Below, one piece after another: positions 19,473 to 27,960 of a DNA stretch of 64,000 nucleotides (positions are counted from its first letter, which is position 1; every line of letters begins with the position of its first letter). The DNA is from Liolophura sinensis (Eukaryota; Mollusca; Polyplacophora; Chitonida; Chitonidae), in the NCBI RefSeq assembly GCF_032854445.1, contig NC_088303.1, positions 10,487,501 through 10,551,500 of the forward strand. Reading direction: 5' to 3'. The notes beneath the pieces are model-generated. The model was not told where the DNA came from, did not search any database, and worked only from the letters and a program-made list of their open reading frames with translations. The position numbers were made by a program, and so were the translations under genes.

Positions 19473-20783
19473 ATGGCAGACTTTGACTTTGATAATCCGG
19501 CGTTCGACGACGCCCAAGAGGACAACAACATCGACGACGAACAGACCCTTCTCCTTGCAGGTGATGATGTTCCCGAGCAACAAAGCCGGGATGTGGCCGC
19601 CAGAAACCTTCAACAAGAGCTGACGCAGGCCGTCGTGAATGATTATTACGATGCCTTGGCGAAGGTGGATCCCAGCCTTACCCCCTTCTTTCGCGATTAC
19701 ACGAAGTTTAAGGTTGTCCAAGGGCGTCTGCGACTCGCGGCCCACCCCAAACTGGACATCATCAACAAACGAACAGGTGAACCGCTAGCCCTCTCAACAG
19801 TCGCCAATGAAGGAGGGGTTAATGTTGTTAGGGAGGAAGGGGGGCTGGGCTTTATAGACTGGAAAAGAAAAGAACAGACATCGTTGCATCCGGCAGCAGT
19901 CGCAGCCCATGAGACAGCGAGTTTAGAACTGGGTGCCGCGGTCGGCGAGGCAAATACCATGGAGCTGGAGGATTTAAGCCAACCAGCGAAAAAGGCCGCT
20001 GATGCTGTCCACACACTGGAAACAAGCTTGACGGATAGTGAGGTCGGGCGGGCTCTTGAAACGATAAACAGCTCTCCCCTTCCCATGCCAGCACTTCTGG
20101 GGCTTGACAAGGCACTGCAGACCTCGGAAGGCGAACACGCGAAAAACCTCGCCAATCTGTCAAGTCTCTATAAAGACATCGCAAAAGAAAAACGGAAGTT
20201 GGGGGAGGCCCCTGATGAATTCTCCCGGAGCCAGATCGAAGACAGGATAAGGAATCTCAAGGGCGAGAGGGTGGCCCGGCTCGAAGCAGCCTCTTTAACG
20301 ACCAAAACCTTGCGCACGCAAATACGCCGCATCAAGCAGACGGTCGATCGCATCCTACACAAGGATACCAGTCTGGCCGAGCGCGTCCGCACCCTCTTCC
20401 GGAAGCAGGGAATAACCGTGGTCTCCATTCTCACGGCAATTGGGATGGCGATCTTGACACTGGGGCTAGCGATAAAGTTGGCGCTGACTGGCGGGTCCGG
20501 CGGGGGTATCCAGCCAACACCACCTCCATCCGACGGGCGTGGTCTTAAAGAATGGGTGAAAAAGCATCTCCAGTCCCTGGCGCGCGCCCTTGGCAAGCTG
20601 GCTGGGAAGGCTGCCGCTGCGATTTCGGGTATTATTGGCAGTATCGTGTCTTGGCTACTAAACCTTCTCGGGAAAGCGGCTGGGTGGCTGGCCGATAATG
20701 TCTGGGCTCTAGTCGTCGCAGTAGGTGGCCTAATGCTCGTGGTTATTCGCAAGTATTTAACGCATAGTCCACAGCAGCAGTAA
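19473..20783 (+). CDS. Large helical/membrane Maverick protein, 436 aa
   Basis: An intact frame starting M-A-D-F-D-F-D-N-P-A-F-D. An upstream in-frame ATG at 19419 exists, but the M-A-D-F start is the one kept in relatives. Layout: an acidic N-terminus (1-35); a globular region with K-L-D-I-I-N-K-R-T-G-E-P-L; a long charged helical stretch, likely coiled coil, at about 200-300; a membrane helix (T-V-V-S-I-L-T-A-I-G, about 316-335); a Gly/Pro linker (P-T-P-P-P-S-D-G-R-G); and C-terminal hydrophobic/amphipathic helices ending near V-W-A-L-V-V-A-V-G-G. It recurs in Mavericks of other invertebrates; its function is not known, and a virion membrane or structural role is inferred from its place beside the capsid gene. 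Copy B has lost the ATG (ATA) and is frameshifted near 53160. Confidence 0.82.
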   Translation: MADFDFDNPAFDDAQEDNNIDDEQTLLLAGDDVPEQQSRDVAARNLQQELTQAVVNDYYDALAKVDPSLTPFFRDYTKFKVVQGRLRLAAHPKLDIINKRTGEPLALSTVANEGGVNVVREEGGLGFIDWKRKEQTSLHPAAVAAHETASLELGAAVGEANTMELEDLSQPAKKAADAVHTLETSLTDSEVGRALETINSSPLPMPALLGLDKALQTSEGEHAKNLANLSSLYKDIAKEKRKLGEAPDEFSRSQIEDRIRNLKGERVARLEAASLTTKTLRTQIRRIKQTVDRILHKDTSLAERVRTLFRKQGITVVSILTAIGMAILTLGLAIKLALTGGSGGGIQPTPPPSDGRGLKEWVKKHLQSLARALGKLAGKAAAAISGIIGSIVSWLLNLLGKAAGWLADNVWALVVAVGGLMLVVIRKYLTHSPQQQ

Positions 20784-21837
20784 GCCGATACCACCCCCAG
20801 CGACGACGATGGCTGTCTTCTCCGTATCGTGATTCTTTTGCTTTGGAAATAGGGGTTCTTGTTTGCCTCCGGCGGCAGCAACATGCTGAACGCGCGTGGT
20901 GGGTGGTGGGACGCTTTCTTGTGGCTCAACGATCCCGAGGGAAGGTGCGCGCTTGTGCAAAGTGGGCGGCACTTTAGCGTTCACATCCTCATTGGCGCCT
21001 AGCTTCTGGTCCTCTGTGGCCACGACGATTTTGTTGTTGTAGTTCGCCACATGGCCGATCTGCAGAAGCATGTCGCTGGGGGCCATATATAGGCCAATGC
21101 CATACACAAAGTCTACAGCGCTCCCGGCATACTGTAGCACGTCCTGGTAGCGTTTGATAGCAGACGGAAGGTCGATCGGGGAGGAAATAGCGTCTTCAAC
21201 GTTCGCGGCAAACTATTTTTGCGCGTCGAAGGCTGTGCCCGTGCCTAGAATACGCGCCCTTGTTTGCGCTTGGGCGCCTAGAATAGCCCACACGTATGTC
21301 CGGATGGAATCGTTTAGGCGCTCTACGCCCGGCTGTGTCGACAATGAACGCCGCCTAAGCCCCCTCGGCGTCCTGCTCGATGTAGTCGACGTGGAGCGCT
21401 GTAGTCTTTCTAGAGAACGACATCCTGCTCGGATCGAAGGTCCCATCGCCAATGGGGCTGTAGCCCGTTCTCGTGACATAGTAATATGCCACTCCGAGGC
21501 CGTGATTCACCCCCCTGCGCCTCCAGTCTGTGTGCGTATCTACGTGGAACTCCATACAAATCCTCTCATAGGCCCTCTTGTCGTAGGGGTTTTCGAATGT
21601 CGCCCACGCTCTGTCTTGCGGCAGGGGGGCCTGGATCTCTTCCAAGACCCGCCTAACTTGGCAATACACATGGAACGTGTACAGGACCCTTATTCGTTGG
21701 TCGGGGGCGAGAAGATGGTCTTTTGCAGAGACGCCACAGCCCGTGGTTGCGCACAAGACCGCGAAGTTCACTTGGTTCTGCCAGAATTGCATAGGATTGG
21801 TGTTCCAGGCCCAAACAGTGTCATTGCTGGTTATCAA
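20759..21837 (-). pseudogene. Conserved ~420-aa Maverick protein, truncated (copy A)
   Basis: The C-terminus is at 20759 on the minus strand, ending in a membrane helix (A-I-V-V-A-G-G-G-I-G-L-L-L-L) preceded by a Pro/Gln-rich linker. Upstream are conserved blocks W-N-T-N-P-M-Q-F-W-Q-N-Q, F-H-V-Y-C-Q-V-R-R and G-V-E-R-L-N-D-S-I-R-T-Y-V. The family is familiar to me from other Mavericks, with unknown function; its length, conservation and C-terminal TM suggest a virion protein. In copy A it is interrupted by stops near 21212 and 21355, has lost 17 bp near 21335, and its N-terminus is cut off at 21838 by the Gypsy insertion. It is convergent with the 436-aa gene, with the two 3' ends overlapping around 20757-20783. 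Confidence 0.85.
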
Positions 21838-22530
21838 GTCTTATCGTAAAGACATACTGACTAAAGCGCATGAAACGCCGTTAGCAGGTCATTTAGGTGT
21901 TAATAAGACCTATCATAAGATTCTCAGTCATTTTTATTGGCCAGGAACAAGGAAAGATGTTACTGAATTTTGCAGGTCTTGTCATGCATGTCAGTTAGTG
22001 GGGAAACCTAATCAGACAATCCCCAAGGCAGCCTTGAGGCCTATTCCTGCAATTGGTGAGCCATTCAGTAGAATCTTAATAGATTGTGTTGGTCCACTAC
22101 AGTTGTTCAAGGAAAAGTTTGTGTCTGGTGATAGTGACAATGTTAACCTATTACAGTATGTGTCAAGTTTTCGTACTAAGCTCAACAGAGTATGTGAGTT
22201 AGCCAGAGAGAATCTTACAGCTTCTCAGAAGAGTATGAAAACTAAGTATGATAAAGAGACAGTAAGACGCAGATTTGAAGTTGGTCAGAAGGTACTGGCC
22301 TTACTTCCAGTTAGTGGTAAGCCACTTGATGCTCGTTATTTTGGACCTTATGTAGTAGACAAGATGCTAAGTGATCTTAATTATATTATTTTCACTCCTG
22401 ATCGGCGTAAATCTAGACAACTTTGTCACATTAACATGTTAAAGCCATATGTAGACGGAGATAGCACTGATCTCAATGTTGTACATCCTAGTGGAGTTGC
22501 TATCTCTTGTTTTCCAGTGCCAAGTTGTAA
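21838..22530 (+). pseudogene. Gypsy integrase remnant (Gmr1-like)
   Basis: The HHCC zinc-binding domain is present (H-L-G-V-N-K-T-Y-H, then F-C-R-S-C-H-A-C near 21975). It is followed by the start of the catalytic core (L-I-D-C-V-G-P-L), after which about 440 bp of core, including the other catalytic residues, are missing. The frame rejoins in the C-terminal domain, with the R-Y-F-G-P-Y-V-V-D-K motif near 22335. The same parts are more complete in the element at 38078-42676. Confidence 0.88.
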
Positions 22531-23111
22531 GAGGAAATTAAAGCGTTTTTTTGGGCATGGCAGGTTATTATCGTAAGTTCTGTAGGAACTTTTCATTTGT
22601 TAGTGAGCCACTAACTCAGCTGTTAAAGAAAGGTGCTAAATTCTTGTGGTCCATTGAGTGTCAGAGATCTTTTGATAGATTAAAGGCCATGCTAAGCAGC
22701 GGCCCCATACTTGTAGCACCTGATTTTAATTTACCATTTAAGCTAGCTGTTGATGCTAGTGACATATCTGCTGGGGCAGTTTTGTTACAAGAAAATGAAA
22801 CAGATCACGTTGATCACCCTGTATGTTTTTTCTCTCGCAAATTTGACAAGTGCCAGAGAAATTATTCGACAATAGAAAAGGAGTGTCTGTCCTTGATTCT
22901 AGCATTACAGCATTTTGAAGTATATGTGACTTCGTCAAGTTACTCCATTGTTGTGTATACAGATCACAATCCCTTAACCTTCTTGCACAAACTAAAAGGT
23001 AAAAACCGAAGATTGTTACGGTGGAGTTTGCTTTTGCAAGAATTTAATCTAGAGATTAGACACATAAAAGGGAAAGATAATGTGATTGCTGATTGTTTGT
23101 CACGTGTCTAG
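22531..23111 (+). pseudogene. Gypsy RT thumb and RNase H remnant
   Basis: It starts at the end of RT (G-M-A-G-Y-Y-R-K-F, a Gypsy RT thumb signature) and continues through an open RNase H domain of about 170 codons: L-A-V-D-A-S-D near 22745, then Y-S-T-I-E-K-E-C, Y-T-D-H-N-P-L near 22965, and the C-terminal D-N-V-I-A-D-C-L-S-R. RT fingers and palm, with the YxDD motif, are deleted. The frame ends at a TAG just before the polypurine tract. Confidence 0.92.
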
Positions 23112-23224
23112 TTGGTTTTCTGCAGCTTGTTTTTATAGACTGTGGTAAACGTTATCATTATTCATAATTATGAATATGTTAAAGAAAGTTTTATGCAAAA
23201 CTTTCTTTCCCTGAAGGGTGGGGG

Positions 23225-24243
23225 TGTTATGTATGACTATTTAACGTTTTCATGTACTGTTAGTCTGCGGACCTTTGTGTTATATGTTATAAGCATAACA
23301 GGCCCTGTTATATATGTACAGCGCGGACCTGGTGGAAAGCACCTTGTTCAATGCTCTGTTTATTTAACTGGCTGTTCATTGGCTGTTAATTCTGTGTTTA
23401 AAAATAGTTGAATCCACCTGGAGCGTATATAAGCCGTGTTTTCTGTGCAGAGAGGAGGTATTTTTGCTGCATCCACTGGGAGCCAGGAGAGTGTGCGACG
23501 CTGTCGTATCGAGTCCATTATTTTGATATGAGCTGGTGATGCCAGTTTCATTTGGGAGGACAGATTTTTTATGCCGGCACCGTTTGTGTACCACAGTAGT
23601 ACTGATGTCTGGTTTATGTGAATTTCTGCGGAAGTCACGTTTATTGGTGTTCGGATCTTTATTATGATTATACAGTGTGGACTGTGTAATTTGCTTAACA
23701 CGCTGACCTCACCTGACCGACAAGGTCGTCAAGGACTCTAAACTGAAGTTTTCAGTTTTGCAAAGGACGTTCGTTCTGCCACAAGGTGACATTACTCTAC
23801 GTCTCTGAACGGCTCGTTTGTGAGCTTCTGCGGGAGCTGTGATTGATCTGAAGTGGATTATACCTCCATGCCTGTATTTACCCTGTGTTGTGCTCTGCGG
23901 ATGCGACGTCATTCAAAGGCTTGACTGTTCCAGTTCTGTGTAACCTGTGTACTGTGTTCGTGTTCGCTAACCTGGCGAAGTACCTGTCTAGGACAATTTG
24001 TGACTTGTGTGAATTGTGTGTTTATCCATGGTCCTTTACGTTGGATTTCCTGGAATACATTCCTTGGGATGCAAAGGTGAACTGGAAACTTGTAAAGACC
24101 GGTAATACTGATGTGTATGTTGTTGTTGTTGTTGTTGAACTGTCTGTAAAACTATACGTCTCATTTTATATATTAAGCATTGTTTACATTGTAATATTGA
24201 GTCACTGAGTCTGTTTTCTGTTGCTGTTTTCAATACCGTAACA
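23225..24243 (+). repeat. 3' LTR of Gmr1-like element
   Basis: A 1019-bp LTR starting TGTTATG and ending CGTAACA, with complementary ends TGTTA/TAACA. It is preceded by the purine-rich tract AAGGGTGGGGGTG. No second copy of this LTR lies in the window, so the 5' LTR was lost. Confidence 0.85.
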
Positions 24244-24636
24244 GGTGGCTTAGCACTACCTGCGGGCGAAGGTGTAGATTCCGCACTTCTTATAGGGCAA
24301 ACAAGTATATCTTTGTCCATGATAGAAATAAACCCTGGATCTATACTTATCTTCAACATCATACTTGGCGCGGCCTCTCAGCGCCGTGCCTCCTTGATTA
24401 CCAGTGTGAGACTAAAGTGGCCTGCAGAGCACAATGGAAAGGAGCTCAGACTTATGATCAAATTACCGGCCCAGGGCGACCCAGTCATCCGGAGCTCTCT
24501 CGAGGATATACGGGTCTTTGTAGGGAGAGATGCCAAACTCGATTACATCTATTTAGAGTCCGGTATAAAACTTATAAGCTTTCGTGTTAGTATTCCCTAT
24601 GACGATTTAGAGGTAACCGACGTTGTTGATTCGTAG
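24244..24636 (+). pseudogene. Beta-rich small Maverick protein, 5'-truncated (copy A)
   Basis: An open frame leads from just after the LTR through A-L-L-I-G-Q-T-S and N-P-G-S-I-L-I-F to a stop at 24636. It alternates hydrophobic and polar residues, as in a beta sandwich, and matches copy B (55672-55972) closely from N-P-G-S-I-L-I-F onward. The 5' end was lost with the Gypsy insertion/deletion. The stop lies 10 nt before the ATG of the next gene, so the two are probably co-transcribed. I do not recognise the family. Confidence 0.6.
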
Positions 24637-24646
24637 GACGGACAAT

Positions 24647-25309
24647 ATGGGACGACTGTACCCAGCGATCACGGATGAAGAGCCGACGGATGACCATCCC
24701 TTGACCCCGACCGCGCCGATGGTTGAAAACCCCCCGGAGGGCGTGGCGCACGCCCATCGCCTGCAGTATATCAGCGAAATACAGAGGCAGCTTGAATCTG
24801 AGCGAGATCTCTGCTGGGCCTTGTACAAAGAGTACCGGCGCGGTGTCTTAGCCGCCGAGGCCCTTGATTCGGCCATGCCCACGGCCGGTTTGGGACTAGG
24901 GGTTGCAGGCGTGGGACTACTCACAACAATAATTGCAGCCCCTGCTGTCTTGGCCATTGAAGCTGCGGCCCTAGCTTGCGGTGTCTTAAATATCGCCGGA
25001 AAATTCGTTAGCCGCCGACTTCACGCAAAGGCCAAGAAACATAACGACATACGGCTGTTGGCTGAGGCTAAACTTAACAGCATCCGTGCGCAGGTATCTA
25101 CGACATTATGTGATGGTGTTATTTCGGGCGTAGAGTACAGGCAAGTCGTTCAGGAGCTCAAGAACTACTCTGATCTGAAGCAGGAGATACGCGCTAAGTC
25201 TCGTAAGGCATTCAACGCCGTAGAGATCGATGAAAGCACGAAAAAACAGCTTATAGATCGCGGCCGAAAACTAGCTCGGCAAGAGCTGAAAAACGCTCTT
25301 TCCGAATGA
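24647..25309 (+). CDS. Two-helix membrane Maverick protein (copy A), 220 aa
   Basis: Intact. It opens with an acidic N-terminus (M-G-R-L-Y-P-A-I-T-D-E-E). A helical region with E-I-Q-R-Q-L-E-S-E-R follows, then two adjacent hydrophobic segments (G-L-G-L-G-V-A-G-V-G-L-L-T-T, and I-I-A-A-P-A-V-L-A-I-E-A-A-A-L-A-C-G) near residues 80-120. The rest is a long basic helical tail with R-R-L-H-A-K-A-K-K-H and ends in L-S-E. Similar proteins occur in Mavericks of other invertebrates; the function is unknown. It is the only gene open in both copies, and the length difference from copy B is made up of in-frame indels of about 12 and 6 nt near the N-terminus. Confidence 0.8.
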   Translation: MGRLYPAITDEEPTDDHPLTPTAPMVENPPEGVAHAHRLQYISEIQRQLESERDLCWALYKEYRRGVLAAEALDSAMPTAGLGLGVAGVGLLTTIIAAPAVLAIEAAALACGVLNIAGKFVSRRLHAKAKKHNDIRLLAEAKLNSIRAQVSTTLCDGVISGVEYRQVVQELKNYSDLKQEIRAKSRKAFNAVEIDESTKKQLIDRGRKLARQELKNALSE

Positions 25310-25659
25310 TGTTCTGGGGAGGTGGCCCGGGGGGAACTTGTTACACTACTTCACATGCAGCGGAACCAAATCAGAATACAGTATACATCGCTCTGAGAAC
25401 AGGCAAAATTGTCACCACTTAATCTGTGACTGTCACTCACTAAAAGAGTAGTGGCACCATACGTTTTGAGCACCTAAGTCACAGTAGGTAGAAATAAACT
25501 TTGTAAAATACAAAAAACAAGAAACAATTCAAATACATGTGCTATCTATGTCGAGAAATTAACTCTGGGCACAGTAGTGCATGTCAAACATCATTTCTGT
25601 CATCTGAATACATATATGAATACACTTTGTAAACATACATGTTACAAAAATATTCACAA

Positions 25660-25925
25660 TCTAGTATACACACATATAAAATTAATACACTTTAAAACAG
25701 TGTACTGGTCTGTGGGCTGTTGATTCAAAATTTTACCCGTCAAAAATACCCCCTTTGGCTGGATTGCCCGTCCAACTGGACGGATGTTTGGCTAGCCTGG
25801 TAGCCTGGCGGGGGTAAAAAAAAATCCTGCCCAGTGTGGGGTTCGAACCCATGGTCCAAAAAAAAGCAAAAAGCCTGGTTTATAGCTCAACCTGTTACCA
25901 CTTAACCACCAGTGGGTGACTTCTT
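25660..25925 (-). repeat. tRNA-like repeat unit 1 in Maverick A right arm
   Basis: On the minus strand the block reads GTGGTTAAGTGGTAAC (A-box/D-arm-like), then the T-arm/B-box GGGTTCGAACCCC, and ends in a T-run that could stop pol III. It is a tRNA-derived sequence, not a folded functional tRNA that I can support. The adjoining CACTTTAAAACAGTGTACTG and CCCCCTTTGGCTGGATT blocks recur about 460 bp further on. Confidence 0.6.
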
Positions 25926-26119
25926 TGTAGCCTCGCAAGTCTTGCACCGTGCCGACTAACTTCGCCCAAATAGGCTGGCTGGTCGTTTCCATCGTGGGAG
26001 ATCCCATGATTATTCATTGTATTCGCTGTATACCTAATAAGAAATTTCGATAGCCATCAGACCCTCGGCTGGGGCCTGTATTTTGTTCTGGGGAGGGGAG
26101 GGTGTGCCAGAATCCCTAT

Positions 26120-26335
26120 ACTACTAGTATACATACATATAATATTAATACACTTTGAAACAGTGTACTGGTCTGTGGGTTGTTGGTTCAAAATTTTACC
26201 CGTCAAAAATACCCCCTTTGGCTGGATTTGGGGTAAAAAAAATTCTGCCCAGTGTGGGGTTCGAACCCATGGTCCAAAAAAGCAAAAGGCCTGGTTTATA
26301 CCTCAGCCTGTTACCAATTAATCACCACCCTAACG
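26120..26335 (-). repeat. tRNA-like repeat unit 2 in Maverick A right arm
   Basis: Second copy of the previous unit, with the same CAGTGTACTGGTCTGTGGG and CCCCCTTTGGCTGGATT blocks and a minus-strand GGGTTCGAACCCC B box. Copy B has a single unit (57600-57820), so the doubling is specific to copy A or one unit was lost in B. Confidence 0.6.
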
Positions 26336-26387
26336 GCGGGCTCCGGATTTTTTGCGCTAGCGACCCACCGTTAGGGGGGTTAATTGG
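26314..26387. repeat. Long imperfect hairpin in Maverick A right arm
   Basis: CCAATTAA...CCCTAACGGCGGG pairs with CCCACCGTTAGGG...TTAATTGG across a loop of about 24 bases. The same 74-bp structure is kept in copy B at 57799-57872, with a few substitutions. Its function is unknown. Confidence 0.6.
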
Positions 26388-26991
26388 GGCTGACACATCC
26401 CACTACCTTTGGGCCATCTACAACACCCCTTGGTAAGGTCTCTCTGCCCCCGAAACTGTCGAAAGTTGCAGAGATTCCTTAGAAGTGCGTAGAGCCCGGC
26501 GCCATATGCAGGTAACGCATTCATATACTACATATACAGGAGACCAAATCCGGATTTGAGCTAGCAAACATCCCCTTATACATGTAGTACATGAATACGC
26601 CCCTTACACACAGCGCCTTTCCCACCTCTGTCAGCTGACTGAGCTATATCCCACGACCCACGAAACATAGGCTAAATTGGAAAGACTATTTCGCATAAAC
26701 AAAATATTTTTAATTCTCCTAAAAATACTGGATCTTATCAAACAAGACACGCTGAAAAAAGGCTGTCACATTTATTTTTTATAAAAATCCGTGGTTTAAG
26801 CCCTATAGTGGGGAGAAAATCATCTGAATCACCCTGTTGTGCAATACAGCCAGCCTATATATAGACTATAATCCTTATGTATTAAATGCCAACTAGGTCG
26901 CCTCATATCAATGTGTGTAGGCGAGACTTGTAAATAAGCGTGTATGCCTTGGCTGGGGAGGCGCCTAAGGGGGGGTTTTATGGGGAAGCAG

Positions 26992-27075
26992 GGAAAGTGG
27001 GGTGGGGCCTCTATTTTGTTATGGGGAGGGCCCCAAGAGGGGGCGTGCGCCAGAACCTATAGTGTGCATACTACT
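26992..27075 (-). repeat. Right terminal inverted repeat, Maverick A
   Basis: Complement of the left terminus; the final 25 bp are an exact match to 10260-10284. It is followed directly by the duplicated CACCC (27076-27080). Confidence 0.93.
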
Positions 27076-27760
27076 CACCCTGTAGTTCTTCCTCCATGTG
27101 TGATACTCCATGTATAACTGGTAGTTTTTATCTAACTTTAATAAATAAGCAGCTAACTCTTTGGGGGAATAAAAATTAGCCGTGTTTATGTAAGAGCCAG
27201 AGGGCGCTACTAGTTCGTAGTCACGTGGTGATGATCCCCCCAGTACGACTGGTACAGTCTCGAACAATAGTAAGGGGTTCCAGAATTTTTCCGTGATGTA
27301 ACTCGTACAGTTACCACTTTCAAAAGCAAGATAGAATTTGTATTTCTTCATAGCTGCATCATTATATACACCCGGCGAGCACACGGGTCTTGCACAGCGT
27401 CCGTAGAAATCTACAGGCATGTGCTTTCTGAGTTCCTGGATATACTCAAGACGGTTGTTGGTGGCAAAACAGTTAGAAATCATAGCAATAGCAAGTTTTG
27501 ATTTTCTTTCAGTCTTTACGTCAGTGAAACTGCTATTATTGTCCATTGTAAAATTAATTTCTTCTTGCCACCATGTGGTGAGGGTGGGTGGATAATATCC
27601 CAATACCGGCGCAGGTATATTGACTCCTGGGACACGTCATTCTCTCAAGTGTAGTCCGTGGTTTCTGTCCTATCAAGTTTCATTTAAAGGTAGAACCCAA
27701 CAAAGGAAAAAAACACACAGAATAAGAAGAGATTTCCACTTGAGCCTGGGCATGACTATC
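27076..27760 (-). pseudogene. Fucosyltransferase pseudogene, 5' part (right of Maverick A)
   Basis: It reads on the minus strand from the equivalent of the start codon (near 27750) and closely matches the intact gene at 35936-37165, including the GT10 donor-binding blocks F-Y-L-A-F-E-S-G-N-C, Y-I-T-E-K-F-W, V-V-L-G-G-S-S-P-R-D-Y and S-P-K-E-L-A-A-Y-L. It lacks about 300 bp (roughly 100 codons) of the N-terminal half of the catalytic region, has changed sequence in the stem near 27610-27690, and stops at the Maverick terminus after K-N-Y-R-V. The remaining C-terminal codons are at 9745-10259. Upstream sequence to about 27960 also matches the 5' flank of the intact gene (37166-37340). Confidence 0.92.
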
Positions 27761-27960
27761 CCTGGAGAAAACTAATACCTTATTCACTGTCATCACAATG
27801 ACCTAACAGAGACTCAAGTTTTTTTTAGTCACATCATGTTCTGTATGGACTATCCCAAATGTACACATTGTGCAGGGGAGGGGTGTCAGGTGCTGGGTAA
27901 CTAGGTAGAATTACAGTTCCGAACAGCGCACAGCAAACTTTCAATTTGAAACACGGAATG

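Larger units (their letters stand above)
21838..24243 (+). mobile_element. Ty3/Gypsy element, Gmr1-like order, 5'-truncated, nested in Maverick A
   Basis: The remnant consists of the end of the integrase, the end of RT plus RNase H, a polypurine tract and a complete 3' LTR. The left boundary abuts Maverick sequence at about 21838; after the LTR, Maverick-type coding sequence resumes. Compared with copy B, the host element has lost about 1.3 kb here, so the Gypsy 5' half and part of the Maverick were probably removed together in one deletion. The order integrase, then RT/RNase H, then LTR is the reverse of most Ty3/Gypsy elements and is the Gmr1-like arrangement. Confidence 0.9.
25310..26990. 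other. Non-coding right arm of Maverick A
   Basis: About 1.7 kb without a convincing gene. It contains a partial internal duplication (25660-25925 and 26120-26335), two tRNA-like blocks on the minus strand, and a long hairpin (26314-26387). Most of it aligns with 57256-58500 in copy B, so it belongs to the element. About 560 bp present in copy B (56695-57255) are absent here. Confidence 0.75.
10260..27075. mobile_element. Maverick/Polinton DNA transposon (adintovirus-like), copy A
   Basis: A self-synthesising transposon related to virion-forming DNA viruses, identified by its joint content of polymerase B, a retroviral-type integrase, an A32-like packaging ATPase and a major capsid protein. 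It is bounded by terminal inverted repeats starting AGTAGTATGC (10260 onward, and the complement ending at 27075) and by a 5-bp CACCC target duplication (6 bp if the adjoining T is counted). The element is visibly more GC-rich than its surroundings. It has acquired a SINE (10762-11034) and a truncated Gmr1-like Gypsy element (21838-24243) whose arrival removed about 1.3 kb present in copy B. Several genes are broken, so it is not autonomous as it stands, although the integrase frame is open. Confidence 0.97.

Noticed and set aside
20168-20929. 253-codon open frame antisense to the 436-aa gene
   Set aside because: It is Ser/Arg/Pro-rich shadow coding opposite a conserved helical protein, with no motif of its own.
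25805-25925. Functional tRNA gene
   Set aside because: A and B boxes are present, but the acceptor and anticodon stems do not pair and the spacing is too long; it is a tRNA-derived repeat.
9745-27760. A long intron of a fucosyltransferase gene containing a Maverick
   Set aside because: The intact paralogue has no intron at this point and the junctions carry a transposon target duplication; reading frames on both sides are also damaged.
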